From the NCBI GenBank assembly GCA_937873095.1, contig CALMVI010000130.1:1-62923 (forward strand): 62,923 bases of DNA, in the 5' to 3' direction. Each line of letters opens with the position of its first letter. The first letter of the stretch is position 1. Positions 57,280 through 62,923 of the stretch are shown in pieces. The notes beneath the pieces are model-generated. The model saw only the letters and a program-made list of their open reading frames with translations, was not told where the DNA came from and did no database searches. The stretch is from an uncultured Acetobacteraceae bacterium. GTDB taxonomy: Bacteria > Pseudomonadota > Alphaproteobacteria > Acetobacterales > Acetobacteraceae. Made by a program: the position numbers and the translations under genes.

Positions 57280-59018
57280 GTGACCATGCGGGACAGTGGC
57301 GTGTCAATCAGCGTCGGAAAGTTACCAGGCAACAGCGTCCAAAAGTTTCCACTATCTCGTCCGGTGTTCAGCTGTTTCTCGCGCTGCTTGAGGCGGAACG
57401 AGTCGTTGCCGGTCTGCATGATGTCGCAGCGGTGGGTGACGCGGTCTAGCAGGGCGGTCGTCATTTCTGGGTCGCCGAAGACTCCGACCCATTCGGCAAA
57501 GGTGAGATTGGTGGTTAAGATCAGTGACGTTTGCCGTAGACTTGGCTTATCAGGTGGAGCAGCAGGGCGTCGCCGGAGGTTGGGAACGGCAGGTAGCCGA
57601 GCTCGTCGATAATCACGGCGTCGGTCTCAATCAGCAGGTCGCCTATAACATGCTGTTCCGCTGATTCATTGGCCTGTCCGTGGACGCAGCCGTCTGGGAC
57701 CTGACGGTGTTCACCAAGAACCGTGACGCTTGCTGGACGGCGACGTGGCCCATCGCTTCCTGGCCACCCTGCTGGCCGACCCGCACGTCGTGCCGCTGCT
57801 CTCGTCGGAGCACCTCTCCGTCGATGGCACGTTGAGCTAAGCCTGGGCCAGCATGAAGAGCTTCCGCCCGCGCGACGGCAGCGGCGAGCCGCCCGGTTCT
57901 GGCCGCAACGGCGAACGCGACTCCCACGGCGAGAAGCGCAGCAACGCGACGCACGCGTCCACCACCGACCCCGATGCGCGGCTGTTCCGCAAGTCGGCGG
58001 GCTAGCCGCACAACTCTGTCACATGGGCCACTTGGTGATGGAGAACCGCAGCGGCCTGGTGGTCGACACGCGGTTGGCGCACTTGACCGGCACCGCCGAG
58101 CGTGAAGCGGCGGCCGACATGCTGGGCGAGCTGCCGGCTGGCGGCCGCGTCACGGTGGGGCCCGACAAGCTGTTCGACACGCAGGACTTCGTGGCTGAGA
58201 TGCGCCGGCTGGGTGTCACCCCGCACGTGGCCCAGCACACGAACGGTCGCCGCTCGGCCGTTGATGGCCGCACGACGCGCCATGCCGGCTACGCCGTCAG
58301 CCTGCGCAGCCTGCGCACCCGCAAGCGCATCGAGGAAGGGTTTGGCTGGATGAAGACGGTGGGCGGTTTGCGCAAGACACGCCATCGCGGCACCGCCCGG
58401 GTCGGCTGGCAACCAGCCCCCACTCGGGCGGCAGAAGAGGGTCAAACCAAGACACCATCAGCAAAGTGCCGCCTTGTTCCGCAGCCTGCTAGAATGCCGG
58501 CGCGTCCCAGCTGTTTCTCCCCGCTCCAACTGGTTGACCAGATCGACGGCGTTGTAGAAGCGAACGCGCTTGCCCTGGTAGAGGCGGCTACGCCGAAGGC
58601 TATCGCGACGCGGGTTCCCGGTGCCGGTGCCGCCAACCAGGATCAGATTTGTGCGCGGTCATGAAGGCGGCAGTCGCCAGTTGCTCAATTTGCGCCTGCG
58701 GCAACGGGGGTCTCAGCCCCCTCGATGCCGGTCAGATCGCGATTTACAGGGAAGCGCGCGGCCTTGATCTGATAGCGCAGGCTGCGGACCTGGCGATCGG
58801 CCAGTTCGGCTTCGATCAGCCGGTCCAGCCAGGCTTCGGGCTGCATCGGCCGGCGTGGGCCCTCGGCCAGCAGTTCACTCCACGCCGTGGCCATGCCGTA
58901 GAGATGCAGCGCACTGAGTTGGGCCAGACGGTCCTTGCCAAGCGTTGCGATACCGGAAGCAGCCAAGGCAGAGGCTTAGTCTAATATGATATATGACAGC
59001 AAGATCAGTGGATGACAT
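57280..59018 (-). pseudogene. istB: istB, IS21-family ATPase, frameshifted and interrupted by an IS5-type insertion
   Basis: Helper ATPase of IS21 transposition, in pieces. The ATG at 59018 overlaps the istA end. The N-terminal part (58685-58966) reads IATLGKDRLAQLSALHLYGM. After a frameshift come LILVGGTGTG (Walker A, followed by N-P instead of K-T) and FYNAVDLVNQLE, near 58540-58640. An IS5-type element then intervenes (about 57655-58445). The C-terminal part follows: [17 protein letters not shown], a one-base lesion, [12 protein letters not shown] and [20 protein letters not shown]. At least three frameshifts; not functional. Confidence 0.8.
57655..58445 (+). mobile_element. Decayed IS5-family transposase remnant inside istB
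   Basis: On the + strand, pieces of an IS5-type transposase appear in several frames: IGLSVDAAVWDLTVFTKNRD, LLDGDVAHRFLATLLADPHV, HLSVDGTLS then a stop, then AWASMKSFRPRDGSGEPPG. Further on are GHLVMENRSGLVVDTRL, DFVAEMRRLGVTPHVAQHTN, and RIEEGFGWMKTVGGLRKTRH, the DDE-domain end with the catalytic Glu. Stops and frameshifts near 57727, 57838 and 58003 kill it. Its ends are inferred from where istB homology breaks off. Confidence 0.75.
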
Positions 59019-59965
59019 GGCTCACCTCGCGCAGGTGGTCGTAGCGGCCGCCACCGGCGCGCGGCTCGGTCTAAAGCTTCAGCATGTCGGCACATTCAGC
59101 ATCGCCGGCGTGCTAGGTGCCACGAGCCGGCGCATCTCGCTCATCACCACGGCGGCAGTGATGACGTTGCTGTTCAGCACCAGTTCGCAGGCGACCTGCA
59201 GCGGCCCCAGGCCGAACTCACGCGCCATCATCAGCAACTCGACAAAGGCACGATCGCCTTTCAGCTGTTTGAGAACGCGGTCGCACACCAGCCGGATGGG
59301 CGTGGGCCGATCCCATTGCTGGAACGGCACGCCGTTGCGAAGCGCGCCGCGTTTCCGCTCGAGGATCGGCAAATAACGCCACGATTCGCAGAACAGCTGA
59401 TCGCGCCCATACCGGCGGGCATGAACGGCCACGATTGCACCATCCGCCACTATGCTTACGCCTGCAGCTGTGGTGCGCACCGAGACGGCGCGGCCGGCAA
59501 AGGCGGCTGGCACGCTGTATCGGTTGCGATCCACGGCAACCAGGCAGGTGCTCGACACGCGCAGCATATGCTCGACATAGCCATCGAATGTCGCGGTGAT
59601 CTGCCTGAGCGAAGGCTGCTTCTTGGCGAAGCACGCGGCAATCAAGCGCTCCGGCATCACCAGGTGTTTGCGCTTCGCAAGCTCCCTGCAGCGCGTGGCC
59701 AGCCATTCATTGAGGGCCTCGAAGCTGGCGAAGTGCGCGAGCGGCGTGAACAGCCGTTCGCCGATGTTGCCGACCTGGTTATCGACCTGCCCCTTCTCCC
59801 ATCCAGAGGCCGGCGTGCATGCGACTGGCTCGAACAGATGATGATTGGCCAGCACCATGAAGCGCCGGTTGAACTGCCGCTCCTTGCCGGTGAAGACCGT
59901 CTCCACGACCGCTTTTAGTTTGTCGTAGACCATGCGCTGAGGCACCCCGCGGAAAGGAGAAGGCG
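59005..59965 (-). pseudogene. istA: istA, IS21-family transposase, 5'-truncated
   Basis: C-terminal two-thirds of an IS21 transposase: GVPQRMVYDKLKAVVETVFT, RFMVLANHHLFEPVACTPAS, GWEKGQVDNQVGNIGERLFT and DRAFVELLMMAREFGLGPLQ. The N-terminal HTH and the first catalytic Asp residues are missing. A frameshift near 59950 separates AFSFP from FRGVPQ, and another near 59080 separates the last residues (GGRYDHLREVSHVIH, stop at 59005). It is followed by istB on the same strand. Confidence 0.82.
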
Positions 59966-60077
59966 CGATTACGGGCGTTGAAGACCATCTTCTCGCGTCC
60001 AGCCCCGCCAAGCTGCGGCTGTTGTTGCCAAGGTCAATCCCTGGAACCGCGATCGGCAGGTTGTGCTCCTTTCCCAC
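59965..60077 (-). pseudogene. Possible IS110-family transposase N-terminal scrap
   Basis: About 30 residues (VPGIDLGNNSRSLAGLDA) resemble the N-terminal RuvC-like start of IS110/IS1111 transposases (V-G-I-D-L-G-K-N-x-C-S). It joins directly to the truncated istA, which would make this a recombination junction. The segment is too short for certainty. Confidence 0.3.
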
Positions 60078-60134
60078 CGGATGCCCCGGTCAGCTTATGC
60101 TGCCGGTGAGTGTGAGGGCGAGCCATCCCATAAA

Positions 60135-60615
60135 CTTTTCCGATCTTGTGGCCGCAGCCATTCCCGGACACGCGCGTGGCAAGCCGATCGAGCTCTGGTG
60201 GCAGGACGAAGCTCGTGTCGGGCAGCAAGGTACGCCGACCTACACTTGGGCTGACAAGGAGAGCCGGTCACTGACGTCGCGCTATTGTCGCTACAACTGG
60301 GCCTACATTTTTGGTGCGGTCTGTCCGGCGCGGCACGGGTGCGGCCCTCGTGATACCGTATGTGATGGTGAACGGCGCTGGATGGCACAGGCCTGGTGGA
60401 CGGCTCAAGCTGCCTTTCTAGATTAGCACACTCGTGCTGCCGCCGTACAGCCCCGAGCTGAATCCAAGAAACATCTGCCAGTATCTTCGCCAGAACTACC
60501 TCGCAAACCAAGTCTTCGAAACCTACACAGCAGTCGTCGACGCCTGATGCAACGCCTGAAACGCACTCGTCCAGCAACCGAAAACACCTCGATCACCACT
60601 CGAGAGTGGCGAACT
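60135..60615 (+). pseudogene. IS630-family transposase fragment with internal deletion
   Basis: C-terminal part of an IS630 transposase: KPIELWWQDEARVGQQGTPT (with a catalytic Asp region), YCRYNWAYIFGAVCPAR, then after a frameshift GAALVIPYV joined to NGAGWH. This skips roughly 25-30 residues expected between them. Next is LPPYSPELNP, then QYLRQNYLANQVFETYTAVV with stops, ending near ITTREW. The 5' half is missing. Not functional. Confidence 0.75.
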
Positions 60616-61370
60616 GGGGCACTAGCTAGTGCCGTTGGTATGAGTCACGCTTTTTCCTTTCTTGTGTGAAATGGCGCCTTTAGGAATGGCCAGTCGGAAC
60701 CGGTTTCGGCAAGCAATACCGTTCTCACAGCTTGGGAGTCTGTCTCACTCGGAACGCGCAATGACGTCGCAGAGAGCGTCTCGAACCCACGCTCGCCATT
60801 CCGCGTCTGCGCGCCGGCGTTCAGCTGGTCAGCCATGAGTACTCGGTCGTCGCCGTCGAGACCAGGCTCATCCAACTTTATAATGTCTCTCTTTGGATTT
60901 GCCGCCTACGCTTTGGATGCTAGTGTAGTTTGCTGAGCACAGACGGACTACAGCTCGGACCGATCCCGCATTCTGTGCCTCCGCTCTCAACTTGGCACTG
61001 TATGGTCATTGCGCGATTGAGTAGCGTGCAAGTGCAGGATGGCGCGTGTGAGACCGGAGAAGCGCACACCAGGCCACAGGACCGCATTACGGACGTGGAT
61101 ATTGAGGTGAGCTGCTAAGCAGCCATTACGGCTGGGGCACGCAACCCATATTCCCAGTTGGCGTACTCTCTCGCGCGCTGCTTCGCGCTAGGGCCGCTGT
61201 GTTGCGCAATCTTAATTGCGCCTTAACTCCCGCCGCCAATAGTTTCAACGGACCATGTGGCCGGCACCGTCGTGCGAAGAGTCCGTTTGGAAACGCTCAG
61301 AGAGCAGTGAGGCAAAGCTCACGATGTCCGTGCCAATCATGACTGCCGAGGAATTATGCCAACCCCGCTA
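60616..61370. other. Non-coding stretch between IS remnants
   Basis: About 750 bp of mixed composition. Short open frames (for example 60645-60875 minus, 60930-61118 plus) have no recognisable domains, poor start context and no codon bias like the neighbours. I see no rRNA, tRNA or CRISPR structure. It is probably decayed insertion-derived DNA. Confidence 0.5.
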
Positions 61371-62431
61371 GAGGATGACACATGCCCATTCGCGTGTGCC
61401 GATTGATGTGATGCGTGCTGGGTTGGCGATGAGCCAGTTCCAGGCGGCTTTGCAGGCTTCCACGATTGCATCGTAGCTTTCCCAAGCTAGGGCGCAGAGT
61501 TTGTTCTGGCGCAGGTAATCCCAGACGTTCTCCATTGGGTTCAGTTCGGGGCTAGAGCGGCAGATGCAACAGGACGATGTTGTCGGAAACCACCAGCGCG
61601 CCACCTTGCTGGTGCCAGCCAGCGCCGTCGCAGGTCAGCACGGCGATCGCGCCGGCTGCGACCTGCGTGCTGATTTCTGCCAGATGCAGGTTCATCATTT
61701 CGGTGTTGGCGGTCGGCGAGATCATTACGGCACCGACGCCACGTGCCGGCAGATAGCCCCGAACAGATAAGCGTTGTCGTGCCGGTTATCACGCACCATC
61801 AATGGCCTAGAGCCGATCGGTGCCCAGATATACGCGTGGGTGCCTTTCTGGCCGACCCTGGCTTCGTCCTGGAACCAGATTTCTACCGGCGTGTTTGCCG
61901 CGGCATCTGCGAGCTTGGTGCGCACAAGGCTGGCGAAGTTTTTAAAAGCCGCCTCGGCCGCCGCATCCTTCTTCGGATGCACGGGCCGCGGCTGGAGTCG
62001 CGCCAAACCAAGCTCGCCAAGCCAAACGCCTATCGTGTTCTCGTGCACCTCTACCGACCACAGGCGGGCCACTTCTGCGCGAAGGTCGGCGCATCGCCAG
62101 CGCACCACGTGGTGGATTTCGGGATCAGGCCCCCGCACCACCAGCGCGCGCAGCTCGGCCTTTTGCACCTCGGTCAGGGAAGGCTGACGGCCCGGGCTTT
62201 CGCGTGATTTCAGGCCGGCAATGCCTCCGCGTTGTAGCGGTGCACCCAGTCGCTCAAGGTCTGACGATCCATGCCGTTCAGCGCAGCCGCCTCGCTGCGA
62301 GACCAGCCTTCCAATACCAACGCCAGAGCCAGAATACGGCGAACCTGCGCGCCGTCGGTGCATCTGGCTGACGACAAACGAAGCTCCGACGCCGTATACT
62401 CATTCCGGGTAATTCTGACTGCCCTGCCCAT
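61368..62431 (-). pseudogene. IS630-family transposase, frameshifted
   Basis: A nearly full-length IS630 transposase in pieces. The N-terminal HTH part starts MGRAVRITRNEYTASELRLS and contains GWSRSEAAALNGMDRQTLSD. The reading frame breaks at about 62210 (LPA stop versus AGLKSRESPGRQPS), again near 61730 (CRHVASVP stop versus PARGVGAVMIS), and near 61560 (before SPELNPMENVWDYLRQNK). DDE-region motifs are EIWFQDEARVGQKG, CDGAGWHQQGG and the ENVWDYLRQN end. The first break could be a natural ORFA/ORFB shift; the other two are lesions. Confidence 0.8.
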
Positions 62432-62563
62432 ACCATGCTCCCCACTACGAATCGCAACACCGCGATATCGAGTCAGAGTTCGAAGCGGATGGGAATCCCC
62501 CTCGGAGAGTCAGCGTCAGCCGGGGTTGGTATTAGACGATCACACTTGCCTGGCCGCCTGTTG

Positions 62564-62870
62564 ATCTGAGATTGGCGAAGAATGCCTTGTAAGCGACGAG
62601 CCGACTCACGACACTCGTGAGCCCATCGACAAACCATTGATCTTTGACATCGTGATGGACGCTGTGCCGCCATCTTGTGTCGCGATAGGTGCCCGGTAGG
62701 AGTGTTCCCTTCGGAGTATTCCTGGGGTCCCCAACGCCATGTTCAATGCACGGCTGCAATCCGAGCGCGGCTGTTATTCTGTTGGGTTAAGGGTTGGATG
62801 GATAATGAACAGTTCCACGTCGAACCGTCGCTGCGAGCCTGCTTTGACATCCAGTATTCTTTGGTCCGCC
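62564..62870 (-). pseudogene. DUF4279-like gene, frameshifted
   Basis: On the minus strand one frame gives RRFDVELFIIHPTLNPTE then a stop at about 62786; shifting by one base continues ITAALGLQPCIEHGVGDPRN, TPKGTLLPGTYRDTRW and FFANLRSTGGQASVIV. The joined protein matches my memory of DUF4279 (strand, I-T-x-x-L-G-x-x-P, G-D-P-R-x-T-P-K-G). One missing A in GAATAA explains the break. DUF4279 function is not well defined; some are thought to be immunity proteins. The 3' end also seems degraded. Confidence 0.5.
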
Positions 62871-62923
62871 GTATGCGTCCGGCCAGCCCCGCCTTGCTGA
62901 ATTAGGCTTCTCTCGATCTGCTT

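Noticed and set aside
60645-60875. 76-residue minus-strand ORF
   Set aside because: No recognisable domain, no ribosome site, and it lies in decayed mobile DNA.

Overview
The window looks like a chromosomal segment of a high-GC alphaproteobacterium. Gene order (hslV-hslU-rsmA; ssb-gyrA-coaD-peptidyl-prolyl isomerases; secA divergent from ppiC-argJ; ihfA followed by a MerR gene) and the very high G+C of codon third positions suit Rhodospirillales, most likely Acetobacteraceae. That assignment is inference; there is no rRNA here to confirm it.

Layout. 1-4976 (+): tRNA adenosine deaminase, a membrane-anchored GGDEF-EAL protein, hslV, hslU and rsmA. 5028-7747 (-): a coupled GH15 glycoside hydrolase and stress-type SDR. 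7831-8656 (+): a DUF3429 membrane protein and a small conserved protein. 8865-17525 (+): a tightly coupled seven-gene glycan locus (dTDP-rhamnose-4-epimerase-like SDR, a glycoside-hydrolase-like/CDP-paratose-2-epimerase-like hybrid, a B12-type radical SAM protein, one GT4 transferase and three CgeB-like transferases). This is the best candidate for an undescribed system. 17569-23979 (-): tRNA-Lys, two cyclophilins, coaD, gyrA, a lipase-fold protein lacking its nucleophile, and ssb. 24178-29024 (+): a kdpFABC potassium pump with an extra 27-residue membrane peptide and structured spacers; no kdpDE is present. 29002-32745 (-): a SPOR lytic transglycosylase, a secreted hypothetical, an RlpA-like protein and tyrS. 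32786-44182: anmK, a MerR regulator, ihfA, a DUF4142 protein, secA, ppiC, argJ, a GNAT-NUDIX fusion, an outer-membrane protein, a CinA-type MoCF protein and accA.

44382-57056 (+): three tandem GT87/DUF2029 membrane glycosyltransferase paralogues lie directly before a Tad/Flp pilus operon (flp, tadV, cpaB, cpaC, CpaD-like, cpaE, cpaF, tadB, tadC, tadD). Base composition becomes visibly more AT-rich toward the 3' end. No TadE, TadF or TadG follows.

57280-62870 is a transposon graveyard. An IS5-type element sits inside the istB of an IS21 element, next to a possible IS110 scrap, an internally deleted IS630 fragment, a second frameshifted IS630 element and a frameshifted DUF4279 gene. None looks functional.

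Three copies of a dispersed hairpin repeat (near 48, 22163 and 44217) have different arm sequences but perfect pairing and a near-constant loop. Coordinates of decayed elements are approximate. All assignments are from reading the sequence; no database search was run.
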